A stretch of DNA of 64,000 nucleotides from Flavobacterium lipolyticum (GCF_020905335.1 NZ_JAJJMN010000002.1:992001-1056000); one strand, 5' to 3'. Shown: positions 35,821 to 44,117, numbered from the stretch's first letter. Notes: generated from the sequence alone by a model not told the origin. Numbers and translations: made by a program.

Positions 35821-37578
35821 ATGCTCCTGTATTTATTCTCAGATGTTACCAGTGCAATTCGAACATATGGCTATCAATACGATCAACTGAACCGCCTGTT
35901 GGAGGCAACCTATAAGACTCCAAATTTAGCCGATAACAAAAATTATTTTGGTGAAAGTATGGATTATGATAAAAATGGAAATATTACCAAGCTACAGCGG
36001 CAATATATGGCTGGTGTGTCATCAAATCCTTATGTAGGTGATATGGATATTTTGGGGTATTTCTACGAGACCAATTCCAATCGATTGATGAAAGTTACCG
36101 ATACCAGTAATCAGCTACAAGGATTTAATGACGATAGTAACGGATTTAATGATTCGGGAGATGATTATGCCTACGATCTTAATGGTAACTTAATTAAAGA
36201 CGAAAACAAAAACATCACTGGAATAGTATACAATCACCTGAATTTGCCTAAGAAAATTGTATTTGGAACAGCGGGGTCAATTGAGTATATTTACAACGCA
36301 ACAGGTCAAAAACTGGAGAAAATTGTAAAAGAGACTAGTGGTACAGTTCATACTGACTATTTGGGAGGTTTTCAGTATAGGTATGTTGAGGGACAGGGCG
36401 ATCAGAAAGGTGGTGATCAAGGTGGCGGTAATGAAGGAGGAGGAGATCCTCCGGCACCAGAAGATCCAAATGATCCTAAAAATCCACCTATTTTTACTCC
36501 GGATCCAGTAAAAGATCCACCGGTAGAAGCCAATCGCTTTGGTGGCTTCACAGCACAATCGGCAAGTCGGGCTGCTCCGTCGCGACCAACCTTAGAGTTT
36601 TTCCCTACGGCAGAGGGGTATTATGATTACATAGGTAAAAAATATGTGTACCAATACAAAGATCATTTGGGTAACATACGATTGAGTTATGCTAAAAATC
36701 CGGCAACCCAAGTTCTTACCATTATTGACGAAAATAATTATTATCCTTTTGGATTGAAACACAATGGGTATAATGATTATGTACCTACGAGTAATAAGTA
36801 TAAGTACAATGGCAAGGAGCTTCAAGACGAGTTACAGCTTAATGTGTACGATTATGGAGCACGTAATTATGACCCTGCACTTGGTCGCTGGATGAATATT
36901 GACCCATTAGCAGAGCAAAGTAGACGATGGTCGCCTTATAACTATACGTACAATAATCCGAACTATTTCATTGACCCTGATGGTATGTTAGTTGATACGT
37001 CAAAAATTAAGGAAGAAGGAAAAGACGATGGTAGTTCAATGGGAAAATATTTAGAAGAACAGGCAGAGATTTCTAAAAAATCTAATGAAGAATTCAAAAA
37101 ATATCTGGAATCTGTTAAAAGTGATAACGACGATGAGAATGAGTCAAACGATAAAGATGATGATGATGACCAGAGAGGGAAAAAAGTTACAAAACAATCT
37201 GCAGGGATAAAAAAAGGAGATACCGCAGAAACGATGGTTGCTAAGATACTTAAAGCCATGAAAACGGGAGACTACATTGATGGAGGAGATTTAAGTTTCC
37301 TCAATTCTCAGATTGGCTTAATTTTGGATGAAGCAACGATGGGCGCTAATGGAGAACTAAATATTGAAAGAACTTTTGCAGGAAGGGTTGCAGGTATTGG
37401 TTCTGATGCAAAATTAAGTTTGAAAGCGGGTACATTAAATGGAATGAAAGGATTTAACTTTAAACTTTCGGGTGTTTCTGATGGTATTAAAAAGAAAATA
37501 TATACTTCAGGTTTTATAAATGATAATAAATTATATGTTAATGAAAAAGGTAAATTATATGTTGTTCCAATTAATTAA
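35821..37578 (+). CDS. Rhs cassette 6: diverged 3' Rhs with tip of unknown function
   Basis: This 585-codon frame starts MLLYLFSDVTSAIRTYGYQYDQLNRL; the first residues are not Rhs and the YD-repeats begin at about residue 16. It carries more of the Rhs protein than other orphans. The first 200 residues are clearly diverged from the full-length gene, including a Gly-rich linker (GGDQGGGNEGGGDPP). From DPVKDPPVEANRFGG on, the DNA is almost identical to the other copies. The core ends NPNYFIDPDGM at about 36985. The tip (about 200 residues) has a very acidic stretch (about 37120-37165) and then KKGDTAETMVAKILKAMKTG and a Gly-rich C-terminus. No catalytic motif was recognised. No signal peptide. 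Confidence 0.75.
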   Translation: MLLYLFSDVTSAIRTYGYQYDQLNRLLEATYKTPNLADNKNYFGESMDYDKNGNITKLQRQYMAGVSSNPYVGDMDILGYFYETNSNRLMKVTDTSNQLQGFNDDSNGFNDSGDDYAYDLNGNLIKDENKNITGIVYNHLNLPKKIVFGTAGSIEYIYNATGQKLEKIVKETSGTVHTDYLGGFQYRYVEGQGDQKGGDQGGGNEGGGDPPAPEDPNDPKNPPIFTPDPVKDPPVEANRFGGFTAQSASRAAPSRPTLEFFPTAEGYYDYIGKKYVYQYKDHLGNIRLSYAKNPATQVLTIIDENNYYPFGLKHNGYNDYVPTSNKYKYNGKELQDELQLNVYDYGARNYDPALGRWMNIDPLAEQSRRWSPYNYTYNNPNYFIDPDGMLVDTSKIKEEGKDDGSSMGKYLEEQAEISKKSNEEFKKYLESVKSDNDDENESNDKDDDDDQRGKKVTKQSAGIKKGDTAETMVAKILKAMKTGDYIDGGDLSFLNSQIGLILDEATMGANGELNIERTFAGRVAGIGSDAKLSLKAGTLNGMKGFNFKLSGVSDGIKKKIYTSGFINDNKLYVNEKGKLYVVPIN

Positions 37579-37918
37579 TGACAAAAAAAGCATGTATTTT
37601 TGTATTCTTGTTTTGTTCTTGAACTTGACTTATCTATTTTTAAATGATGATAGATATTTCATTTTTGGTAGTGGTTATGGATTAGAAACAATGTTAAATC
37701 TAAACCAAACTACACATCCTATTTTAGATTTGAACAGCTTTTTTTTAAGAGGGTTTAGTTATCTTGGAAATTTGATATTTTGCAATTTTATTTTTTTAAT
37801 GTTGTATAATATTATCTTTAAAACTTTTAAATCGATTAAATACGAAGCTTTCTTTATATATACAATTAATATTTTACTGGTATTGGTAATTCTATATTTT
37901 TATTTGCTTATGAAATAA
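37559..37918 (+). CDS. Probable membrane immunity protein, cassette 6
   Basis: The start at 37559 overlaps the toxin end by 20 bases; a second ATG at 37592 lies just after the toxin stop and is equally possible. The protein (119 or 108 residues) has about three hydrophobic segments: CILVLFLNLTYLFL, LGNLIFCNFIFLMLYNIIF and FFIYTINILLVLVILYFYLL. An integral inner-membrane immunity protein suggests that the partner toxin attacks the membrane or acts at it, for example by forming pores. This is inference. Confidence 0.6.
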   Translation: MLFQLINDKKSMYFCILVLFLNLTYLFLNDDRYFIFGSGYGLETMLNLNQTTHPILDLNSFFLRGFSYLGNLIFCNFIFLMLYNIIFKTFKSIKYEAFFIYTINILLVLVILYFYLLMK

Positions 37919-37979
37919 GTAATAGATGAAGAAGTAAAAAATATCTAGTTAAGAGAAAACTAGAAAGATTTTAATTAAC

Positions 37980-38392
37980 AAAGCCATTCCATAACGGATT
38001 GGCTTTTGCTTTTATAGCACTTTAAAATGTACCAAAATGGGTAATGTTACAGATTAGGTGTTTTTGCAAAATAACGATGTAACGAACTGAAAGAGAATAT
38101 AAAATTTTAATTCTTGAATAGAAAGAGAGGTGACCTATTGGTCGCCTCTTTCGTTTTTTGTCTTTTAATGAGGCTTAAAATGCTTTTACTTTAACTTAGT
38201 GTTTCAAATTAGGTCATGAAAATAAAATGTAATTCTTGCAATAATAAATGCATAAAAAATGGATTTCAATCTAACGGAAATCAGCGTTATAAATGTTGTG
38301 TTTGGGTAGTGTATCAATTGTATGGTTTTTATTTATTGAAATGTCTAGTCCTGAAATAGCGATACACAAAAATTACCTTTGCAAGCCCTCGA
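37980..38392 (+). repeat. Cassette leader repeat, copy 5 (complete)
   Basis: It has the terminator AAAGCCATTCC with GGATTGGCTTT (37980-38007), then GGGTAATGTTACAGATTAGG (from about 38039), the hairpin at 38121-38152 and the zinc-ribbon relic at 38216-38359. It ends at GCAAGCCCTCGATCAATTG and joins the Rhs fragment exactly as in copy 1. Confidence 0.85.
38216..38359 (+). pseudogene. Second copy of the zinc-ribbon transposase relic
   Basis: A 47-codon frame nearly identical to that at 27369, with the CxxC and QRYKC ribbon cysteines kept and one changed codon (GAG to AAC). The catalytic part is absent. Confidence 0.55.
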
Positions 38393-38596
38393 TCAATTGA
38401 GTATATTTACAACGCAGCGGGGCAAAAACTGAAGAAAATTGTAAAAGAGGCCAGCGGTACAACTCATACTGATTATCTGGGAGGATTTCAGTACAGATAT
38501 AGCGAAGACCAAAGTATTCCGGTTGATCTGGGCGGTGGAGATCCAGAACCTCCTGCACCTGATGATCCGGGAACCCCGCTCTGCAAAGTTTCCTGA
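38393..38596 (+). pseudogene. Empty Rhs scar at the right end of the island
   Basis: About 67 codons of the Rhs linker (SIEYIYNAAGQ to PAPDDPG) run into the 113-bp element and stop at TGA 38594-38596. No toxin tip or immunity gene follows: chromosomal sequence begins after 38686. This may be a scar where a cassette was lost. Confidence 0.75.
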
Positions 38597-38686
38597 CTTC
38601 GTAGTGACATCGATAGGAAAGAATACCAATATATTCTTAAATATATTTAAGTGGGTACGAAGTCGGGAGACTTCGCACAGCGTGAG
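38574..38686. mobile_element. 113-bp palindromic element, copy B
   Basis: Differs by about one base from 34464-34576 and is joined to the same point of the Rhs linker. On its right it meets TTGAATTGAAGTTTT, a 15-base word also present at the end of the VOC gene left of the island. Confidence 0.6.
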
Positions 38687-38768
38687 TTGAATTGAAGTTT
38701 TCCTAAACATTTGTCTGCTCCTCCTCCTCTATTTTTTTTATTTTTATACAAAACTCAAAATCTAAAAA

Positions 38769-39167
38769 ATGCCATTTGTCCGAATCAGTTTACCTAAGAA
38801 GCTTTCATTAGAAACCAAAAACAATATTTCAGAAGCGATTCATCAATCTTTAATAGCAGAATTTCATATTCCAAGTGCTGATTATTTTCATGTAATTGAA
38901 GAATTAGAACTGCATCAGATAAAATATCCCGAAAGTTATCTTGGTATTTCGCATTCTGAAGAAATTGTATATGTTCAGATCACCGCAGGACAAGGTCGAA
39001 CAGTAGAACAAAAAAAGAAATTATACCACCAAATTGCTACAAGAATTGCCGCAACAACAGCGATTCTCATTAATAACGTGATTATTGTTTTATTAGAAAA
39101 TAACGGTTTGGAAAACTGGTCCTTTGGTAATGGAGAAATTCAGGAACCAACACATTTAAAAAAATAA
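38769..39167 (+). CDS. Tautomerase family protein
   Basis: This 132-residue protein begins MPFVRISLPKKLSLETKNNI. Pro2 would become the catalytic N-terminal proline after Met removal, as in 4-oxalocrotonate tautomerase relatives. VYVQITAGQGRTVEQKKKLYHQI is the second beta-alpha unit. The length fits a fused two-unit tautomerase. The substrate is unknown. It lies just right of the toxin island, on the same strand, and ends at a bidirectional terminator. Confidence 0.83.
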   Translation: MPFVRISLPKKLSLETKNNISEAIHQSLIAEFHIPSADYFHVIEELELHQIKYPESYLGISHSEEIVYVQITAGQGRTVEQKKKLYHQIATRIAATTAILINNVIIVLLENNGLENWSFGNGEIQEPTHLKK

Positions 39168-39229
39168 ATTTCTTTAATAGTCTTTATACCGCTCTGGTTA
39201 TTCCATATGAGAATAAAGTATTAAAAATA

Positions 39230-39261
39230 AAACCGTTTCAGTTTAAACTCTGAAACGGTTT
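39230..39261. terminator. Bidirectional terminator between tautomerase and P-type ATPase genes
   Basis: AAACCGTTTCAG (39230-39241) pairs exactly with CTGAAACGGTTT (39250-39261) around an 8-base loop, between two convergent genes. Confidence 0.88.
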
Positions 39262-39268
39262 CTTTCTA

Positions 39269-41257
39269 TTAAAATTTCATCTTCTGAATCCTCACGGCAT
39301 TCAATATGGCCAGTAAAGCTACTCCAACATCAGCAAAAACAGCTTCCCACATGGTTGCTAGTCCGCCGGCACCCAAGATAAGTACGGCAGCTTTTACAAC
39401 GAAAGCCAAAGTAATATTTTGCCAGACGATTTTTTTGGTTTGTTTCCCAATGTTTATCGCCATCGGAATCTTGCTTGGTTTATCGTCCTGAATGACCACA
39501 TCGGCAGTTTCGATCGTGGCATCACTGCCCAACCCGCCCATCGCGATTCCAACCGTACTTAAAGCAATTACCGGAGCATCGTTTACACCATCACCCACAA
39601 AAGCTACCGTTTCGTTTTTGGCTTTAATTTCGTTTAGTTGATTCACCTTATCTTCGGGGAGTAAATCTCCAAAAGCGTTTGTAATGCCTAACGTTTTGGC
39701 AACAAACTGCACCACATTGGTTTTGTCACCGCTCAGCATGGTTACTTTAACTCCGAGAGCTTTCAATTTGGTTACCGCCTCTTGCGCATCTGCTTTAATT
39801 TCATCGGCAATCGTTAAATAACCTGCAAACTTATTGTCGTAAGCAATGGCAATGGTCGTATAAACCACCACATTTGGATCAACATCGTATGCAATACTGA
39901 ATTTATCCATCAGTTTAAAATTCCCTACGTGCAGTTCTTTTCCGTCTATTTCAGCTTTTAATCCGTGTCCGGAAATCTCCTCGACGTTTTTCAGTGTTAT
40001 CGAGGAATCAATTTGTCCTACATAATTGTGAATCGCAGTCGCAACGGGGTGTGTACTCTGACTTTCAAGTACATTGACCAATTTTAAAATTTCGTTTTTG
40101 TCAAAACCGTCCTGAATAATCACTTCCTGAACTTTAAAAACACCTTCGGTCATCGTACCTGTTTTGTCCATCACAACATTCTGAATGGTCGATATACTGT
40201 CTAAGAAATTACTTCCTTTAAACAGGATACCATTCTTGCTCGCTGCTCCGATTCCTCCAAAATAACCTAGCGGAATGCTGATCACCAAAGCACAAGGACA
40301 TGAAATTACCAGAAAAACCAATGCTCTGTACAACCAGTCACTAAACACATAATCGGAAACAAAAAGCATAGGCAACAAGCAAATGGCAATCGCCAGATAG
40401 ACTACAATGGGCGTATAAATCTTAGCAAATTTTCGAATGAACAATTCTGCAGGAGCTTTTTTAGTAACGGCATTCTGAACCATTTCCAGAATCTTAGACA
40501 ATTTACTGTCGTTATAAGCTGCGGTTACTTTTACCAATGCAATGGTGCTTCCGTTAATCATTCCGGCCAAAACAGCTTCTCCTTTTACTTTGGTGTCCGG
40601 TTTACTTTCTCCCGTAAGTGCTGCAGTATTAAAGGAAGCCGAATCGGAAAGTAATTCTCCATCCAACCCTAGTTTTTCCCCTGCTTTTAGCTGCACTATC
40701 GTTCCAATGGCAACATCGGCAGCTTTCACTTTAGTCGCCACATTATTTTCCAAAACACTTACCTCATCCGGACGCTGGTCCAGTAAGCTTTTTATGTTTG
40801 ATTTGGCACGACTGACTGCCAATCCCTGAAAGTTCTCACCAATGGTATAAAACAACATCACAGCAACGCCTTCCGGAAATTCTCCAATAGCAAATGCTCC
40901 GATGGTGGCGATACTCATCAGGAAAAACTCCGAAAATACGTCGCCTTTTCTGATGCTTTCGTAAGCCTCCTTTAAAACAGGGAATCCCACCGGCAGATAA
41001 GCGATGACATACCAGGCGATTCTAACAGGGCCAGAAAACCAATCTTGTTCGAAATACTGATCGAATCCAATTCCAATCAGCAATAAAACAAAGGAAATAA
41101 TGGCCGGTAAAAACATTCTAAACCATCCGCTATCTGCATTATGACCGTGATCGTGCCCGTCATCGTCTGAATGTACGGGCTCGTCATGTGAGCAGCAGGA
41201 ACCGGGTTGATTTATTTTATTCTTTTTAATCTTTTCTTCTTTATGCAGATGTTCCAT
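39269..41257 (-). CDS. Heavy-metal P1B-type ATPase (Zn/Cd/Pb/Co class)
   Basis: This 662-residue inner-membrane exporter has a His/Asp-rich N-terminus (CCSHDEPVHSDDDGHDHGHN, residues 21-40) in place of a CxxC metal-binding domain. The actuator loop has TGES at 215-218. The transmembrane metal site is C320-P-C322 in SCPCALVISIP. Asp364 in DKTGT is phosphorylated, His403 lies in the SEHP-equivalent THP motif, and GDGVNDAP forms the hinge. CPC with a His-rich start fits ZntA/CadA-like zinc or cadmium export. It is on the same strand as the Cus genes, 363 bases downstream of cusB, so it may have its own promoter. Confidence 0.93.
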   Translation of the reverse strand: MEHLHKEEKIKKNKINQPGSCCSHDEPVHSDDDGHDHGHNADSGWFRMFLPAIISFVLLLIGIGFDQYFEQDWFSGPVRIAWYVIAYLPVGFPVLKEAYESIRKGDVFSEFFLMSIATIGAFAIGEFPEGVAVMLFYTIGENFQGLAVSRAKSNIKSLLDQRPDEVSVLENNVATKVKAADVAIGTIVQLKAGEKLGLDGELLSDSASFNTAALTGESKPDTKVKGEAVLAGMINGSTIALVKVTAAYNDSKLSKILEMVQNAVTKKAPAELFIRKFAKIYTPIVVYLAIAICLLPMLFVSDYVFSDWLYRALVFLVISCPCALVISIPLGYFGGIGAASKNGILFKGSNFLDSISTIQNVVMDKTGTMTEGVFKVQEVIIQDGFDKNEILKLVNVLESQSTHPVATAIHNYVGQIDSSITLKNVEEISGHGLKAEIDGKELHVGNFKLMDKFSIAYDVDPNVVVYTTIAIAYDNKFAGYLTIADEIKADAQEAVTKLKALGVKVTMLSGDKTNVVQFVAKTLGITNAFGDLLPEDKVNQLNEIKAKNETVAFVGDGVNDAPVIALSTVGIAMGGLGSDATIETADVVIQDDKPSKIPMAINIGKQTKKIVWQNITLAFVVKAAVLILGAGGLATMWEAVFADVGVALLAILNAVRIQKMKF

Positions 41258-41620
41258 GAGAAATTTAAAGTTTTAGGTTTCAAAGTTTCAAGTTTAAACT
41301 TTGTTTCAATAATGTTCTAAATTTACGGATTTTGTATTAATAGTTTTTAGGCAATAACAATTAATCTGGCAAAGGCAGAGAAAAGAGATTTTAGATTGTA
41401 AATTGTAGATTGTAGATTAACGATTTTTGATTTCAGATGTATGAAATCAGGAAATAGAGAATATAACTAATAACCAATACCAAATCAGAAATCTACAATC
41501 GTTAATCAAATATCTTAAATCATTTCACTTAATGCCATTGGATCAAAGCCAAGAGGTTATTCAGGAACGCACTGTTATGCGTCTCTACAAAAACCTCTGA
41601 ACCTTTGTCCCGATCAAAAT
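41258..41620. other. Intergenic region with several short repeats
   Basis: It contains AGGTTTCAAAGTTTCAAG near 41275 (same word family as 50265-50395), AGATTGTAGATTAACGAT near 41405 with a rough reverse complement near 41490, and CTCTGAACCTTTGTCCC near 41595, which recurs near 59800. No gene is seen. Confidence 0.55.
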
Positions 41621-42853
41621 TTAATGATCATGTTCTCCCCCGCCTTTCATAGCCGAAAGCAAATAGAAAGCTCCTTTCGTTACGATTTTTGCATTTGGAT
41701 CAACATTTTCTACAAATTTTATTTCTGTAAAGCCCAAATCTGTAGTGCCCGGAATGACTTCCATTGCTCTAAAATGAACTTCTTTTTCATGATTTCCTTT
41801 TTCCGGCGTTTTCTTTTCCTCATGTGCTTCTTCTTCCACATAAACAAAATATTTATCAGCATTTCGAACTACGGCATCTTTTGGTAACGCAGGAACAGTG
41901 GCATTTGTAATATTGATGTTAGCCGAAACGTACATCCCCGGAATCAGTCCTTTAGCATCAGCAGATTCGATTTTAGCATGTACCGCAACGGTTTTACTTT
42001 CGTTTGAAAAAGACTTATTTATTCCGAAAATCTTCCCTTTTATGGATTTGTTGGACTGATTGGTTAAAACAAAATCTATCACCTGACCAATTGAAATCGA
42101 CCCCAGATCTTTTTCATACACGTTCAGATCCAGGTGCATCTGACTGTTATCGACCACTTCAAATAAAACAACTCCGGTTTGAGCATAAGCTCCTTTTGCA
42201 ATACTTATCTTCCCTACATAACCATTGATTGGTGCCACAACCGGGACTAACGAAGTGCTTCCTTTGGTACTGACATGCAACGCTTCCAATTTGTTCTTCG
42301 CAGCCTGTGCACGGGCTTTTTCTGCTGCCAATTTTGATTTTACTTCCTGAAATGTTTTCCTTGGATTTACATTTTCATCGCTCAGCGTTTTCTGACGGTT
42401 GTATTCCAATTGCAGGTATTCAATATTGGCTACAGCCGAATGGTATTCTTCCTGCATTTCGATTACTTCCAGGTTTTGAATGGTCGCCAATACTTTTCCT
42501 TTGTTAACGTACGTTCCTTCCAAAACAAAAATATCTTTGACTGTTCCTCCTATTAAAGTCGAAACTTCGGCGGAATTTTGTGGCGGAACGGTAGTATAAC
42601 CATTGGCTTTAATGACTTTATTAAGGTTTCTGTTTTCTACCAAACCTGTTTCAATCCCAACCGTTTTATATTGCGCTTCGTTTAAAGCAACTTCTGTTTG
42701 CGATTTTTCTTCCTCCGGAGCCTCTTCTGTTTTCTTTTGACCACAGGATGCTAAAACCACCATCGAAGCTACCATTAATCCCAAATAAGCGAACTTTCTT
42801 TGCGATAAAACCTTTGTGCTTTTTACTGTTGTATTATTATTAATCTGTTTCAT
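41621..42853 (-). CDS. RND efflux periplasmic adaptor (CusB/CzcB-like)
   Basis: The ATG at 42853 is chosen: it lies one base after the stop of the upstream TolC-like gene and gives an N-terminus MKQINNNTT with a hydrophobic helix and lipobox MVVLASC followed by GQKKTEE. The 410-residue lipoprotein is a membrane-fusion protein: a barrel-sandwich part (VPPQNSAEVSTLIGGTVKDIFVLEGTYVNKG is its entry), a coiled-coil hairpin (about 130-190) and a beta-barrel, then a His/Glu-rich stretch (EEEAHEEKKTPEKGNHEKEVH) and a terminal GGEHDH. The His-rich segments suggest divalent metal binding. It links CusA and the TolC-like channel. Confidence 0.9.
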   Translation of the reverse strand: MKQINNNTTVKSTKVLSQRKFAYLGLMVASMVVLASCGQKKTEEAPEEEKSQTEVALNEAQYKTVGIETGLVENRNLNKVIKANGYTTVPPQNSAEVSTLIGGTVKDIFVLEGTYVNKGKVLATIQNLEVIEMQEEYHSAVANIEYLQLEYNRQKTLSDENVNPRKTFQEVKSKLAAEKARAQAAKNKLEALHVSTKGSTSLVPVVAPINGYVGKISIAKGAYAQTGVVLFEVVDNSQMHLDLNVYEKDLGSISIGQVIDFVLTNQSNKSIKGKIFGINKSFSNESKTVAVHAKIESADAKGLIPGMYVSANINITNATVPALPKDAVVRNADKYFVYVEEEAHEEKKTPEKGNHEKEVHFRAMEVIPGTTDLGFTEIKFVENVDPNAKIVTKGAFYLLSAMKGGGEHDH

Positions 42854-42854
42854 T

Positions 42855-44117
42855 TTAATTGTTTTTGATGGTTGGAAATTGCAATTCGATTGCGCTCTGA
42901 TTAAAATTGTGCGTAGCCTCTGTATATTGTTTCTTAATATCAATTGCCTGATTTAAGAAACTGATGTACGACCAATAACTCAAATCGCCATTGGCATAAC
43001 TTTTCTGGGCCGTACTAATAATCTGATCGGCATACTGCAATCCTTCTTTTTGAAAATAGTCCATTGCTTTTTGCTGCTTCTCGAAATTGTTTTGCAATTC
43101 CTGTTTTTGCAGATTCAGCGTCAGCTTATTTTTATCCAAAGCCAGTTGCGATTGCGAAATACTGATTGCCGAAGCCTTAGCTTTCGCTGTGTTTACCCCT
43201 CCAAACAACGGAATCTGCAATCCCGTCGTAAAACCCTGAAACAAGGATTGCGTGTTGATCGTTTGTGCAAAATATCCTAATCCAACTTTTGGTGTTCGCA
43301 TGGCTTTGTGTGTATTGGCTTCTTTCTGATACACCGAAATTTGCTGCTGATAAAAATCGGTCATTAAAGTCTCTGCTTTCGAGGTTCCTTCTTCTTTTAC
43401 CATCGAATATTGCAAGGCCGTTTGAGCATCGGGAATGACATTCTCATCCGTTTGCACAAAAAACTGCAGCTGCTTTTGGTAAATCGCCAAATCAAATTCT
43501 AATTGTGCTTTTTGAGTTTCAATCTCTTTAACTTTAGCTTTAGCACTAATCACTTCAATATTTCCGCTTTCTCCGGTTTTAAAACGAAGCTCAGCATTCT
43601 TCAGGAATTTGGTATAAATTTCATTCAGTTCTGAGTTTAGCTTTTGGATGGAAACGCCGTACAGGTATTGATAATAGGCAAGAGTAACGGCTTTTTCTAC
43701 TTCATAAGTCGATAACGCTTTTCGTTTTTCGGCCAGCTTTGCCAGTTCTTCCTGCAATTGTCGATTGGCTTTTGTGATATTTCCCAATGGAAAAAACTGC
43801 TGTACGGAAACATTATGGTCGTAATCGGCACTATTGAATTGCCCGCCCTGGTATTGCACCTGAAGCGGATCTGCCTGAAATGCCGTCTTTTTCAAAACGG
43901 TTTGTTTTTCAATTTCCTTATCGGCAATCTTCAAATCGATGTTGTTTGATTTTGCCAGTTCGATTGCTTTTTCGAGACTGATTTTTTGCTGTGCGGTTGT
44001 TACTGTCGTTGCAAACAAGAATGCTAGCACCAGCTTGTTTAACCGCAAAGCACGCAATCCATCTTTCGCAAGATGCGCAAAGGAGCTTGTGTTTATATGC
44101 TTTAGTATGTTTTTCAT
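42855..44117 (-). CDS. TolC family outer membrane channel (CusC/CzcC-like)
   Basis: This 420-residue outer-membrane factor of heavy-metal efflux has the signal core NKLVLAFLFATTVTTAQ at about residues 27-43. Two TolC repeats follow: ISLEKAIELAKSNNIDLKIADKEIE at the first helix and a second starting near AKASAISISQSQLAL. The N-terminus before the signal is oddly long: about 24 codons read from DNA that resembles a flavobacterial intergenic repeat (GCGCAAAG and GCAAAGCACGCAA words). A shorter original start may have been displaced. The gene sits between cusA and cusB on the same strand and is almost joined to cusB. Confidence 0.9.
   Translation of the reverse strand: MKNILKHINTSSFAHLAKDGLRALRLNKLVLAFLFATTVTTAQQKISLEKAIELAKSNNIDLKIADKEIEKQTVLKKTAFQADPLQVQYQGGQFNSADYDHNVSVQQFFPLGNITKANRQLQEELAKLAEKRKALSTYEVEKAVTLAYYQYLYGVSIQKLNSELNEIYTKFLKNAELRFKTGESGNIEVISAKAKVKEIETQKAQLEFDLAIYQKQLQFFVQTDENVIPDAQTALQYSMVKEEGTSKAETLMTDFYQQQISVYQKEANTHKAMRTPKVGLGYFAQTINTQSLFQGFTTGLQIPLFGGVNTAKAKASAISISQSQLALDKNKLTLNLQKQELQNNFEKQQKAMDYFQKEGLQYADQIISTAQKSYANGDLSYWSYISFLNQAIDIKKQYTEATHNFNQSAIELQFPTIKNN
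44026..44101. repeat. Repeat-like sequence within the 5' end of the TolC-like gene
   Basis: Bases here contain AACCGCAAAGCACGCAATC and TTTCGCAAGATGCGCAAAG, typical of dispersed intergenic repeats in flavobacteria (general knowledge). They are translated as HINTSSFAHLAKDGLRALRL in the n-region of the signal peptide. Confidence 0.45.
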
